Notes: generated by a model not told the origin, from the sequence alone. A stretch of 64,000 nucleotides of DNA from Saccharothrix saharensis (GCF_006716745.1 NZ_VFPP01000001.1:7203386-7267385), one strand, 5' to 3'; numbered from the stretch's first letter, positions 49,593 through 57,883 are shown. Numbers and translations: made by a program.

Positions 49593-50570
49593 TTACTTCG
49601 GCCACTCCCAGCGGATGCCGAACACGCCGGGCCCGAAACCGAGCGCCACGGCGTGCACGCCACCCGCCGCGTCCAAGGCCAGGTTGCGCCGCCGCGACGG
49701 GGTGTCGTCGCCGGCGGGCACGCTGAACTGCTGGCAGCGCGCGGGCAGGTTGGACTGGTCGAACCGCACCTCGATGACGTACTCGCGCACCGGCAGCCGG
49801 AACTTGCGGGCGAACGTGTTGTTGCCCGCCGGGTAGTGGCCTTCGGCGAACAGCAGCTCGTACTCCATGATGATGGTCTCGCCCCTGGTCAGGGGCCGGT
49901 CGAACATCATCTCGGCGGCCATGATGTTGGCCTCGGTGTCCTCGACCACCCGGCCGAGGTGGCAGTTGCGCAGGTTCACGACCTGCGGCAGGACGTTCGC
50001 CTGCTCGGTCTCGAACACCAGCGCCCACCGGTCCGGGCCGTCCTGCTCCGCGCGCAGGATCTGGCGCACCCACACCGAGCGCTGTCCGCCGTCCGCGGCG
50101 ATCTCGATCCGGTCGTGCTGGCTGATCCGACCCAGCTTCACGTCCGAGGACGTGTCCACCTTGGTGAGCAGGTTCGCCACCCGCTCGCGGCGCGCCCACA
50201 GGGCGTCGATCGGCATCATCGTCGTCGGCCGGGAGCGCCTGCCGCGCGGGCGCGGCGGTCCGAGCAGCGCGGACAGGCCTGCCTGCGGCACGCCGAGCAC
50301 GGTCTCCAGGTGGCGCAGCGCCTCCAGGGACTCGGGTCGCTCGGGGCGGCGGCGGCCGGACTGCCAGTAGCTCAGCGTGGCGACGCTGATGGTGACCCCG
50401 CGCAGGGCGAGCCTGTGCTGGATGCGGTCGAGACTCAGCCTGCTCGCTTTGATCGCGGCTCTCAGCGCCTCGGGGAACGGTCCCGTGGTGAGAAGCTGCG
50501 CAAGACTGCCGTGGCCCGTCGAGTCGAGTTCGTCGACGGACAGGTTGGGTCGACCGGCAGCGTTGGTCAT
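49593..50570 (-). CDS. XRE-type helix-turn-helix protein
   Basis: 325 residues. HTH at about 35-85: FPEALRAAIKASRLSLDRIQ, GVTISVATLSYWQSGRRRPE, then a beta-rich C-terminal domain with RIEIAADGGQRSVWVRQILR and RPLTRGETIIMEYELLFAEG that is common in actinobacterial regulators of unknown ligand. ATG 50570 with GGGGAGT about 4 bases upstream. Single gene. Target not known. Confidence 0.83.
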   Translation of the reverse strand: MTNAAGRPNLSVDELDSTGHGSLAQLLTTGPFPEALRAAIKASRLSLDRIQHRLALRGVTISVATLSYWQSGRRRPERPESLEALRHLETVLGVPQAGLSALLGPPRPRGRRSRPTTMMPIDALWARRERVANLLTKVDTSSDVKLGRISQHDRIEIAADGGQRSVWVRQILRAEQDGPDRWALVFETEQANVLPQVVNLRNCHLGRVVEDTEANIMAAEMMFDRPLTRGETIIMEYELLFAEGHYPAGNNTFARKFRLPVREYVIEVRFDQSNLPARCQQFSVPAGDDTPSRRRNLALDAAGGVHAVALGFGPGVFGIRWEWPK

Positions 50571-50879
50571 TGTGACTCCCCGCTGTCATGAGATCACGCC
50601 CCAGTGACCCTACCCGCCAACGCAGGGCGTTGGTGCCTTCCAGGTGGAGTCATTGATTGGGCCGTACGGGTTACGAGTTCACTGGGATGGGCATCGTTCT
50701 GTCAAGTGGTGAACATCCGGGCTCTCCCCTTTGTAAACCCGTCGGTAACATTGTGCAACGGCCGCTGCGGGGTTTAGGCGGTGACCCTTCGGTACTGGTA
50801 TGCCCCCGTCACGGGCGTTCCACGCCCCGCCGGTCCCGGCGTTGGCGGTCGTTGATCCGTTGGGCCTACTGTGTGCCCG
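50571..50879. other. divergent intergenic region, 309 bp
   Basis: Between the XRE gene (minus) and the methyltransferase-like gene (plus). Contains the TACTGT box for the plus gene. Around 50720-50780 the sequence is relatively AT-rich (TTTGTAAACCCGTCGG, TAACATTGTGCAACGG). No gene or RNA is seen. Confidence 0.5.
50867..50872 (+). promoter_or_regulatory. -10 box TACTGT for leaderless transcript
   Basis: TANNNT element 7 bases before GTG 50880; it decides between GTG 50871 and GTG 50880 in favour of the latter. Confidence 0.5.
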
Positions 50880-51449
50880 GTGACCGCCGCCCCGGACGTC
50901 GTACCCCTGCCGGAGGACCCCCTGACGGAGGTCGTCGCCGCCGTGCTCGGCGACGGCAGCCACGTGGTGATCGACCTGCTGGACGTCGGGCGGCACCAGG
51001 ACGGCCCGCCCGTCGACGCGGTCCGCGCGGGTGACGACCTGCTGCCCCGGCTGGCCCACGAGAACGCGCTCGACCAGGCGCTGCTGTTGGCCCGCACGGT
51101 GCTGCGGCCCGGTGGCCTGTTCGTGGCCGCGGTGCCCGAGCTGGACAAGCTCGGCCGGTTGCGGCCGACCGCGCCGCCGCCGAAGGTGTCCGGGCGCGGG
51201 CCCGAGCGGCAGGTGACCGTGCAGCTGTGGGACTGGGCGGCGGACGGCGAGTCCTACGCACTGGAGGTCGTGCGGCTGGTGCGCGGCGCGGAGACGTGGG
51301 AGGTGGCGAACACCGTGTCGACCCGGCACCGCGTGCTGTCGCCCGACCAGGTCGCCGCCGCGCTGGCCGACGCCGGGTTCGGCGCGGTGCAGCGGCTCTC
51401 GCCCGCCGAGTGCGGGCACCCGCTGCCGGTCTGGGTCGCGGTGGCATGA
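50880..51449 (+). CDS. methyltransferase-like protein coupled to acVLRF1
   Basis: 189 residues. Looks like the C-terminal two-thirds of a class I SAM methyltransferase: NALDQALLLARTVLRPGGLF (post-motif III helix and beta strand), then RHRVLSPDQVAAALADAGF near the end. The early part (VIDLLDVGRHQDG) lacks the glycine-rich SAM motif I, so catalysis is doubtful. The stop overlaps the acVLRF1 start (ATGA at 51446-51449), which points to a joint role at the ribosome. Leaderless GTG start assumed. Confidence 0.6.
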   Translation: MTAAPDVVPLPEDPLTEVVAAVLGDGSHVVIDLLDVGRHQDGPPVDAVRAGDDLLPRLAHENALDQALLLARTVLRPGGLFVAAVPELDKLGRLRPTAPPPKVSGRGPERQVTVQLWDWAADGESYALEVVRLVRGAETWEVANTVSTRHRVLSPDQVAAALADAGFGAVQRLSPAECGHPLPVWVAVA

Positions 51450-52126
51450 GCAGGGTCCGCCCGGTCTCCGGGGGCGGCCGGGCGGTCGAGGTGCCGCCGG
51501 ATCGCTTGGACGGGTGGTTCTCCCGGTTCGCCCAGCGTCACGGCGGGATCGTGTCGACGTCCGTGATGGCGGACAGGTGCCTGGTCACGGCGGTGGACGG
51601 GGCGACGGCCGCGGTGTCGGCCGCGTTCGGCGAGTTCACCCCGCCGGGTGAGCACGAAGGTCTGGTGGTCGACGCGGTGCTGGCGCACGCGTCGGCGTCC
51701 CGCCTGATCGGGCTGCTGCTGGTGCGGCTCGGCGGGCACAGCATCGGGGTGGCGCGGGACGGCGTGGTGCTCGTGTCGACCACGGACAGCCGTCAGGTGC
51801 ACGGGCGCAACAAAGCGGGCGGGTGGTCGCAGCAGCGGTTCGCGCGGCGGCGCGAGGGGCAGGCGCGGGTCGCGCTCCAGGCGGCGGCGGACGACGCGGC
51901 GCGGGTGCTCGCGCCCCGGGTCGGGGAGCTGGACGCGGTCGTGCTCGGTGGTGACCGGCAGGCGTTGGACGTCCTGCGGGGTGACCGCCGACTGGACGAG
52001 GTGTTCGCGATGGCGTCACCGCGCGTGCTGGACGTGCCGGAGCCTCGGCGGGCCGTGCTGGACGATGCGGCGGTGCGCGCCCTGGCGGTGGAGGTCGTGG
52101 TCCGGGAACCCCGCGAAAACTCGTGA
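51446..52126 (+). CDS. acVLRF1-type peptidyl-tRNA hydrolase (Vms1/eRF1-like)
   Basis: 226 residues. eRF1 domain-2-like fold with the release-factor signature GRNKAGGWSQQRFARRRE (120-137); the Gln129/Gln130 corresponds to the catalytic Gln of Vms1/ANKZF1-like release factors. Actinobacteria have this as a single-domain family (acVLRF1) thought to free peptides from stalled ribosomes or act on tRNA. N-terminal segment RLDGWFSRFAQRHGGI and C-terminal VDVPEPRR-like tail present (VLDVPEPRRAVLDDA). Coupled to the methyltransferase-like gene upstream. Confidence 0.85.
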   Translation: MSRVRPVSGGGRAVEVPPDRLDGWFSRFAQRHGGIVSTSVMADRCLVTAVDGATAAVSAAFGEFTPPGEHEGLVVDAVLAHASASRLIGLLLVRLGGHSIGVARDGVVLVSTTDSRQVHGRNKAGGWSQQRFARRREGQARVALQAAADDAARVLAPRVGELDAVVLGGDRQALDVLRGDRRLDEVFAMASPRVLDVPEPRRAVLDDAAVRALAVEVVVREPRENS

Positions 52127-52207
52127 CAACCCCCGGCGACCCCGACCGCATTCATCAGGGTGAGGAGGCACCGACCCGCGGTGGCCTCAGCGACCCGAGG
52201 AGCAGTC

Positions 52208-52591
52208 TTGCTGCGCAAACGACTCGTGCTGGCGGCCGGGGCCGTCGTGCTCGGCGGCATCGCCGTGGCCGGGACCGCGCTGGCGTCCGGCGGTGGGGAC
52301 GAGGCGCCCGCGACGACCACGACCAGGCCGCCCGCCACCTCGGTCACCACGTCGCCCGCGCCGTCGCCCACGTCGATCGGGACCTCGCCCGAGACCTCGC
52401 CGCGGCCGACGGTCACCGAATTGCCGGTCACCACCAGCCCCGGCCCGCGGCCGACCACCGTGCGACCCGAGCCGACGCCCCCGCCGACGACGTACCGACC
52501 GCCGGTGACCACGACCACGGTGACCACGGCGTTCCCGGTGGAGGTCACACCTCCGCTGCCGACCTCCACGACGGTCACCACGAGGCGCTGA
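52208..52591 (+). CDS. exported Pro/Thr-rich protein next to sigma gene
   Basis: 127 residues. TTG start 52208 with GAGGAG 5 bases upstream; then a signal/anchor helix (RLVLAAGAVVLGGIAVAGTA) and a tail of about 95 residues that is almost only Pro, Thr, Ser and Val (TTTRPPATSVTTSP...). Low complexity, probably extracytoplasmic and possibly glycosylated. It ends 4 bases before the sigma-factor gene. An upstream in-frame start at 52160 is less likely. No known domain. Confidence 0.6.
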   Translation: MLRKRLVLAAGAVVLGGIAVAGTALASGGGDEAPATTTTRPPATSVTTSPAPSPTSIGTSPETSPRPTVTELPVTTSPGPRPTTVRPEPTPPPTTYRPPVTTTTVTTAFPVEVTPPLPTSTTVTTRR

Positions 52592-52595
52592 CGGC

Positions 52596-53111
52596 GTGAG
52601 CTGGGACGCGGAGTTCACCCACTACTTCGACCGGTGCGCCGACTCGATGCGCTTCACCGCGTTCTTGTTGTGCGGCAGCCACCACGAGGCCGAAGACGTC
52701 GTGCAGTCCGCGTTCCTCAAGTTCTACCTGGCGGGGCCGAAGCTGGCGCAGCGCGAGGGGGTGCAGGCCTACCTCCGGCAGATCGTGGTGCGCACGTTCC
52801 TGGCGGAGCGCCGCCGGGTGCGGTGGAAACGGGAGAAGCTCACCGACGTGCTGCCGGACGTGCCGGAGCCGGGGGCGTTGAGCGAGGACCGGCTGGTGGT
52901 GTGGCAGGCGTTGAACGCCGTGCCCGCCAAGCAGCGTGCGACGCTCGTGCTGCGGTACTGGCACGACCTGGGGGTGGAGGAGACGGCCGCCGCGCTCGGC
53001 TGCTCGACGGGCACCGTGAAGAGCAACACGAACCGCGGCATCAAGGCGTTGCGGCAGAGGCTGGGGTCGGAGTTCGGCGCGTTGTGGCAGGAGGTGTCGC
53101 GCGGTGCTTGA
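52596..53111 (+). CDS. SigE-family ECF RNA polymerase sigma factor
   Basis: 171 residues. Region 2 at about 8-75 (RFTAFLLCGSHHEAEDVVQS; FLKFYLAGPKLAQREGVQAY) and region 4 at about 105-160 (VPAKQRATLVLRYWHDLGVE, ETAAALGCSTGTVKSNTNRG) are both complete, typical of the actinobacterial SigE family (TIGR02983). GTG 52596. The 3' end overlaps the next gene by 8 bases. Its own promoter targets are unknown. Confidence 0.93.
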   Translation: MSWDAEFTHYFDRCADSMRFTAFLLCGSHHEAEDVVQSAFLKFYLAGPKLAQREGVQAYLRQIVVRTFLAERRRVRWKREKLTDVLPDVPEPGALSEDRLVVWQALNAVPAKQRATLVLRYWHDLGVEETAAALGCSTGTVKSNTNRGIKALRQRLGSEFGALWQEVSRGA

Positions 53112-53571
53112 GGACGAGCTGAAGAAGACGTTCGAACAACTGAACATCCAACCGCGGCCGCGCACGTTCAGCGCGGTGGACATCGTCTACCGCGGCGCCG
53201 CCGTCAAACGCCGCCGCCGCGCCTACGCCGTCGCCGCAACCGGCACCGGTACCGCCGTCGTGGCCGTGGTCATCGCCTTCGCCCTGAACCAGCCGCCGAA
53301 GCAGGGTGACAACAGCCCGGCCCGCCCGCCGGGCCCGGACATCAGCACCAGCGGATCGGTCCGGCCGACCCCGAGCCCCGAATCCGTCCCGACATCACCT
53401 CCGGACCTGCCCCACCCCACCACCACGAGACCCACGACGAGTCCCGGCCACACCGTCACCAGAACCACCACGAGCCCCACCACCACCGAACCACCACCGC
53501 AAACCACGACCACCACCATCATCGGCTCGCCACAGACCACCTACCGCCCCCAGAACACCACCACCGGCTGA
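53104..53571 (+). CDS. single-pass membrane protein, possible anti-sigma partner
   Basis: 155 residues. A short cytoplasmic N-terminus (LEDELKKTFEQLNIQPRPRT) with no ZAS zinc motif, a basic stretch KRRRRAYAV, one membrane helix (about 42-62), and a Pro/Thr-rich outside tail with repeated TTT clusters. Position right after the ECF gene, with 8-base overlap, is that of an anti-sigma factor, but no known anti-sigma fold is seen. GTG 53104. Confidence 0.6.
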   Translation: MLEDELKKTFEQLNIQPRPRTFSAVDIVYRGAAVKRRRRAYAVAATGTGTAVVAVVIAFALNQPPKQGDNSPARPPGPDISTSGSVRPTPSPESVPTSPPDLPHPTTTRPTTSPGHTVTRTTTSPTTTEPPPQTTTTTIIGSPQTTYRPQNTTTG

Positions 53572-53969
53572 CACCGCCCGTCTGCCGTTCCGGCTCCGCA
53601 CGACCCGGCGACGACCCGACCCGACCACGGCTCGGCGACGAGCCGATCCGGCCCGGTCCGGTCCGGTCACGCCTTGGTCCGCCCACGACTCGGCCACGGC
53701 CCGGCCTTGCCGCGGCCTGATCCGGCAACGGCTCGGCCCGGTCGGGTCGGGTCGGGTCCGCGTGCGTCCGCCGCCGGCCCGGGCCACCCGGCTGCCCTCG
53801 ATCTCCGCCGGCGAACCGCAGGCCCCGCCGCGCCGTCCGACCGCGACCCGCAGTGATCGGCAGCGCCGCGTGCTCCACTTCAGCGGACGACCCGGCCGGT
53901 GGCCGGGCACGCGACCTCGTCACGTCCCGGCCACCCCGACCCGCCGCCCTACCTCACCCGGACCACGGC
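53572..53969. other. long low-complexity intergenic spacer, 398 bp
   Basis: Between convergent genes. Very GC-rich, full of short CGACCC/GGTCGGG tracts; a 15-bp perfect inverted repeat (53612-53626 with 53740-53754) encloses 113 bases. Apparent frames here are compositional. No gene supported. Confidence 0.6.
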
Positions 53970-54743
53970 CTAGCCCAACGTGCCGGTGGCGAGCAGGCCG
54001 CCATCCACCCGCACGGTCTCGCCGGTGATCCACTCCGCGCCGTCCGAAGCCAGGAACGCGACCAACCGCGCGACGTCCTCCGGCGTCCCGAGCCGCTTCA
54101 TCGGGTACCCGGCCGACGCCTCCTCCTCACGCCCCGTGTAGAGCGCCTCGGCGAACCGCGTCTTCACCACGGCCGGCGCGACCGCGTTCACCCGCACCTT
54201 CGGCCCGAGCTGCCACGCCAGCTCCTCCGTCAACCGGATCAACGCCGCCTTGCTCGCCCCGTACGCGCCGATCACCCCGGTCGACCGCAGACCGCCCACC
54301 GACGCGATGTTCACGACCGCGCCACCGTGCTCCCGCATCCACGCCTTCCACGCCAACTGCACGAACCCGAGCGCCGCGACCACGTTGACGTCGAAGATCT
54401 TCCGCACCGCGTCCAGGTCCGCGTCGACCAGCGGGCCGAACACCGGGTTGATGCCGGTGTTGTTCACCAGCACGTCCAGTCGCCCGAACCGCTCCACGGT
54501 CGCCTCGACGGCCCGCGCCCGGTGCTCCGCGTCACCCGCGTTCCCCGGCACCGCCAGCACCCGCTCGGGCGCGACGCCCGCCGTGGCCGCCAATCCCTCG
54601 GCCGCCGCCGTCACCGCCTCCGCCTTGCGCGACGTGATGGTCACCGACGCGCCGCGCGTCAGCAGCTCCAGCGCGATGCCGTGGCCGATGCCCCGACTGG
54701 CGCCCGTGACCAGGGCCGCCCTGCCCGTGAAGTCCGAAGTCAT
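53970..54743 (-). CDS. SDR-family oxidoreductase
   Basis: 257 residues, classical short-chain dehydrogenase. Cofactor motif LVTGASRGIGHGIA (TGxxxGxG, about 13-22), NNTG, catalytic Ser148, Tyr161 and Lys165 (GAYGASKAALIRL), C-terminal DGAEWITGETVRVDGGL. Probably 3-oxoacyl or related alcohol/ketone reductase; the Arg36-type context (SRK) suggests NADPH. ATG 54743 with TACATT 6 bases upstream (54750-54755). Divergent from the ABC-F gene. Confidence 0.9.
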   Translation of the reverse strand: MTSDFTGRAALVTGASRGIGHGIALELLTRGASVTITSRKAEAVTAAAEGLAATAGVAPERVLAVPGNAGDAEHRARAVEATVERFGRLDVLVNNTGINPVFGPLVDADLDAVRKIFDVNVVAALGFVQLAWKAWMREHGGAVVNIASVGGLRSTGVIGAYGASKAALIRLTEELAWQLGPKVRVNAVAPAVVKTRFAEALYTGREEEASAGYPMKRLGTPEDVARLVAFLASDGAEWITGETVRVDGGLLATGTLG

Positions 54744-54749
54744 ACCCGC

Positions 54750-54755
54750 AATGTA
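54750..54755 (-). promoter_or_regulatory. -10 box TACATT for leaderless SDR gene
   Basis: TANNNT element 6 bases upstream of ATG 54743 on the minus strand. Confidence 0.5.
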
Positions 54756-54797
54756 TGCCGGTGGACACACACTGCTGATCCGGTGGCACCCACCCCG

Positions 54798-54803
54798 TAG
54801 ACT
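54798..54803 (+). promoter_or_regulatory. -10 box TAGACT of the ABC-F leader transcript
   Basis: TANNNT element 7 bases before a GTG at 54811 that opens a six-codon ORF, so transcription should start at or near that GTG. Confidence 0.5.
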
Positions 54804-54810
54804 GGGGCAC

Positions 54811-54831
54811 GTGGTCATCCTGATCGAGTAG
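54811..54831 (+). CDS. possible leaderless leader peptide MVILIE before the ABC-F gene
   Basis: GTG GTC ATC CTG ATC GAG TAG: six codons. It begins at the predicted transcript start and ends 54 bases before the ABC-F start. Short upstream ORFs are a known way in which antibiotic-resistance ABC-F genes and whiB7 are induced by ribosome stalling. Hypothesis only; no attenuator hairpin has been proven. Confidence 0.35.
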   Translation: MVILIE

Positions 54832-54885
54832 GTCCCCGCGCCAGCCGCGCCGTTGACCTCGCATGACCACCCACCGGAGTACAAG

Positions 54886-56514
54886 TTGATCACCGCAACC
54901 GATCTAGAGTTGCGCGCGGGCTCGCGCATCCTGCTGTCCGGCGCCACCCTGCGTGTCCAGCCCGGTGACCGCATCGGCCTCGTCGGCCGCAACGGCGCCG
55001 GCAAGACCACCTCCCTCCGCGTCCTCGCGGGCGAGGGCCAGCCGTACGCGGGCGACGTCCGCCGCACCGGCGAGCTCGGCTACCTGCCCCAGGACCCGCG
55101 CGAGGGCGACCTGTCCGTCATCGCCAAGGACCGCGTGCTGTCCGCCCGAGGCCTGGACCAGCTGCTCCGCGACATGGAGAAGATGCAGTCCACGATGGCC
55201 GAGCTGGTGGACGACGCCGAGCTCCAAGCCGCCGTGCGCAAGTACGGCCGCCTCGAAGAGCGGTTCGCCGCCCTCGGCGGGTACGCGGCCGAGAGCGAAG
55301 CGGCACGCATCTGCGCCAACCTCGGCCTGGCCGACCGCGTGCTCGCCCAGCCGCTGCGCACGCTGTCCGGTGGTCAGCGCCGCCGCGTCGAGCTGGCCCG
55401 CATCCTGTTCGCCGCCTCCGAGGGCGGCGTCGGCGCGAAGTCCAGCACGATCCTGCTGATCGACGAGCCGACCAACCACCTCGACGCCGACTCGATCGCG
55501 TGGCTGCGCGGGTTCCTCAAGTCCCACGAGGGCGGCCTGGTCGTGATCAGCCACGACGTCGAGCTACTCGACGACGTGGTCAACAAGGTGTGGTTCCTCG
55601 ACGCGACGCGCGGCGAGGTCGACATCTACAACATGGGCTGGAAGAAGTACCTCGAAGCGCGGTCCGCCGACGAGAAGCGCCGCCGCCGCGAGCGCGCCAA
55701 CGCGGAGAAGAAGGCCGGCGCGCTCATGGCGCAGGCGGACAAGATGCGGGCGAAGGCCACCAAGGCGGTGGCCGCGCAGAACATGGCCCGCCGCGCCGAG
55801 AAGCTGCTGTCCGGCCTGGAGGAGACCCGCCAGGCGGACAAGGTCGCCAAGATCCGCTTCCCGCAGCCGGCGCCGTGCGGCAAGACCCCGCTGACCGCGG
55901 AGGGCCTGAGCAAGTCGTACGGCTCGCTGGAGGTCTTCACCGGCGTCGACCTGGCCATCGACCGCGGGTCGCGGGTGGTCATCCTCGGGCTGAACGGCGC
56001 GGGCAAGACCACGTTGCTGCGGCTCATCGGCTCGATGGAGCGCCCGGACAGCGGCGAGGTCATCCCCGGTCACGGCCTCAAGCTCGGGTACTTCGCCCAG
56101 GAGCACGAGACGCTCGACCACGGTGCCTCGGTGTGGGAGAACACCCGCCACGCCGCGCCCGACGTGCCCGAACAGCAGCTGCGGTCGCTGCTGGGCACGT
56201 TCCTGTTCAGCGGCGAGCAGCTCGACCAGCCCGCGGGCACCCTGTCCGGCGGCGAGAAGACCCGGTTGGCGCTGGCCGGCCTGGTGTCCAGCGCGGCGAA
56301 CGTGCTGCTGCTCGACGAGCCGACCAACAACCTCGACCCGGCCAGCCGCGAGCAGGTGCTCGACGCGCTGCGCCGCTACGAGGGCGCGGTCGTCCTGGTG
56401 ACGCACGACCCCGGTGCGGTGGAAGCGCTTGAGCCCGAGCGGGTGATCCTGCTGCCCGACGGGACCGAGGACCACTGGTCGCAGGAGTACCTGGAGCTCG
56501 TGCAGTTGGCCTGA
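54886..56514 (+). CDS. ABC-F family ATPase (ribosome-associated)
   Basis: 542 residues, two ABC domains, no membrane part. First domain: GRNGAGKTT, LSGGQRRRVELARI, ILLIDEPTNHLD; linker of about 80 residues rich in Arg/Lys/Ala (EARSADEKRRRRERANAEKK); second domain: GLNGAGKTT, LSGGEKTRLALAG, VLLLDEPTNNLD. ABC-F proteins bind the ribosomal E site and rescue or regulate translation; some give antibiotic resistance. Start TTG 54886 (LITATDLELRAGSRILL) with GGAG 6 bases upstream agrees with family N-termini; in-frame TTG 54853 would add 11 residues. Mycobacterial relative at the same place is, as I recall, Rv1473. Confidence 0.93.
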   Translation: MITATDLELRAGSRILLSGATLRVQPGDRIGLVGRNGAGKTTSLRVLAGEGQPYAGDVRRTGELGYLPQDPREGDLSVIAKDRVLSARGLDQLLRDMEKMQSTMAELVDDAELQAAVRKYGRLEERFAALGGYAAESEAARICANLGLADRVLAQPLRTLSGGQRRRVELARILFAASEGGVGAKSSTILLIDEPTNHLDADSIAWLRGFLKSHEGGLVVISHDVELLDDVVNKVWFLDATRGEVDIYNMGWKKYLEARSADEKRRRRERANAEKKAGALMAQADKMRAKATKAVAAQNMARRAEKLLSGLEETRQADKVAKIRFPQPAPCGKTPLTAEGLSKSYGSLEVFTGVDLAIDRGSRVVILGLNGAGKTTLLRLIGSMERPDSGEVIPGHGLKLGYFAQEHETLDHGASVWENTRHAAPDVPEQQLRSLLGTFLFSGEQLDQPAGTLSGGEKTRLALAGLVSSAANVLLLDEPTNNLDPASREQVLDALRRYEGAVVLVTHDPGAVEALEPERVILLPDGTEDHWSQEYLELVQLA

Positions 56515-56692
56515 GGCAACGGTTTCCGCCTCTTCTCACCCGAACGTGAGCACTGATCGACTCTGTGTGATCGAACGACCGCTCGCAGATCATTTCGCTT
56601 GATCACCTGGCGTTCTTGGTCTCCGTGTTCGATCATTGCGACGACAGGGGCTTTCGAAGGCCCGACCTGCTGTCTACGGAAGGCGGGACAAG

Positions 56693-56902
56693 GTGGCTGA
56701 CCTGAAGAAGGGCGCCCGGATCACCGGCGCCACGCGGGACAAGCTGGCCGCTGACCTGAAGAAGAAGTATGAAAAGGGCGCGAGCATCCGGGCGTTGGCC
56801 GAGTCCACCGGACGCTCCTACGGCTTCGTGCACCGGGTGCTCAGCGAGTCCGGTGTGCAGCTGCGCGGTCGCGGTGGCGCCACCCGCACGAAGAAGAAGT
56901 AA
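56693..56902 (+). CDS. small helix-turn-helix protein
   Basis: 69 residues. Lys-rich N-terminus (VADLKKGARITGATRDKLAA) followed by an HTH segment GASIRALAESTGRSYGFVHR and a basic tail ending GGATRTKKK. Matches the small putative regulator that follows the ABC-F gene in mycobacteria (Rv1473A, from memory). GTG 56693 has GGAAGG about 9 bases upstream. In the 178 bases before it are several TGATCGA-like words but no clear operator. Confidence 0.8.
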   Translation: MADLKKGARITGATRDKLAADLKKKYEKGASIRALAESTGRSYGFVHRVLSESGVQLRGRGGATRTKKK

Positions 56903-56968
56903 GCTACCTTCCGGTAACCGCGAGGCGTCGAGGAGAGACGGCGCCTGACGAAACCCGGAGGTTCACGC

Positions 56969-57784
56969 ATGTCGGCACCGACCACCATCGACGCCGACCT
57001 GCTGGAACGCGGAGGCGTGCGGCTCGTCGTCGACGGGGCGCGCGCGACGATCACGCTCGACCGTCCCGACGTGCTCAACGCACAGACGCCGTCGACCTGG
57101 GCGGCGTTGCGGACGATCGGTGAGCAGCTGGGCCCGGACGTCCGCGTCGTGGTCGTCCGGGGTTCCGGTCGCGCCTTCTCCGCAGGGCTCGACCGGCGCA
57201 TGTTCACGGGCGCCCCGGTGGAGGGCGAACCGGGTCTGCCGGAGATCACGCGACGGGGACCCGACGCAGGCGCCGCGCTGATCGCGGAGTTCCAGGAGGG
57301 CTTCCGCTGGCTGCGCGACCCGGCTCGGGTGACGATCGCCGCGGTGCGCGGGCACGCGATCGGCGCGGGCTTCCAGCTCGCTCTCGCGTGCGACTTCCGC
57401 GTGGCCGCCGACGACGTCAAGTTCTGCATGGCCGAGACGTCGCTCGGCCTGGTGCCCGACCTGGGCGGCACGTTGCCCCTGGTGCGCCTGGTCGGGTACT
57501 CGCGCGCGGCCGAGATGTGCGTGACGGGGCGGCGGGTCGGCGCGGAGGAGGCGCTGCGGATCGGCCTGGTGAACTCCGTGGTGCCGGTGGAGGGGCTGGA
57601 CTCGGCGGTCGACGCCCTGGTCGCCCAGGTCCTCCAGCCGCTGCCGGGTGCGGTGCGGGAGACGCTGGCGCTGCTCGCGTCGGCGGCGGACGGTGCTTCG
57701 GAGGAGGAGCAGTTGCGAGCCGAGCGCGAGGCCCAACTCCGCCGCCTGGCCGAGCTGAACGCCCTGGTCAACGGCCAGTCCTGA
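56969..57784 (+). CDS. enoyl-CoA hydratase/isomerase family protein
   Basis: 271 residues, crotonase fold. Oxyanion-hole segments GSGRAFSAGLDRRMF (about 65) and GHAIGAGFQLALACDFRVA (about 133), then AETSLGLVPDLGGTLPLVRL. The catalytic Glu position is AET/VPDLGG: one Glu is present (E in AETSLG) but the second is Asp, so the exact reaction is open. ATG 56969 with GGAGG 7 bases upstream. As I recall, echA12 lies next to the ABC-F gene in mycobacteria. Followed by the 88-bp element copy 1. Confidence 0.9.
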   Translation: MSAPTTIDADLLERGGVRLVVDGARATITLDRPDVLNAQTPSTWAALRTIGEQLGPDVRVVVVRGSGRAFSAGLDRRMFTGAPVEGEPGLPEITRRGPDAGAALIAEFQEGFRWLRDPARVTIAAVRGHAIGAGFQLALACDFRVAADDVKFCMAETSLGLVPDLGGTLPLVRLVGYSRAAEMCVTGRRVGAEEALRIGLVNSVVPVEGLDSAVDALVAQVLQPLPGAVRETLALLASAADGASEEEQLRAEREAQLRRLAELNALVNGQS

Positions 57785-57795
57785 CCTCGGCTCCG

Positions 57796-57883
57796 AACAC
57801 GATCGGGTGATCATCGCCCGAGAATGTACGGAAACGCTGTTACCGTCCCTCGGTTGAACATGACCGAGCGCCGACACCACCCC
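57796..57883 (+). repeat. 88-bp conserved non-coding element, copy 1
   Basis: Starts 11 bases after the enoyl-CoA hydratase stop. It is about 90 percent identical, without gaps, to 63351-63264 read on the minus strand. Two hairpins can form: ACGGAAAC with GTTACCGT around a 3-base loop (57826-57844) and CTCGGT with ACCGAG around TGAACATG (57848-57867). Differences between copies fall mainly in the loop and the linker before the first hairpin. Possible RNA element, terminator or protein-binding site. Not coding in a shared frame. Confidence 0.8.
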
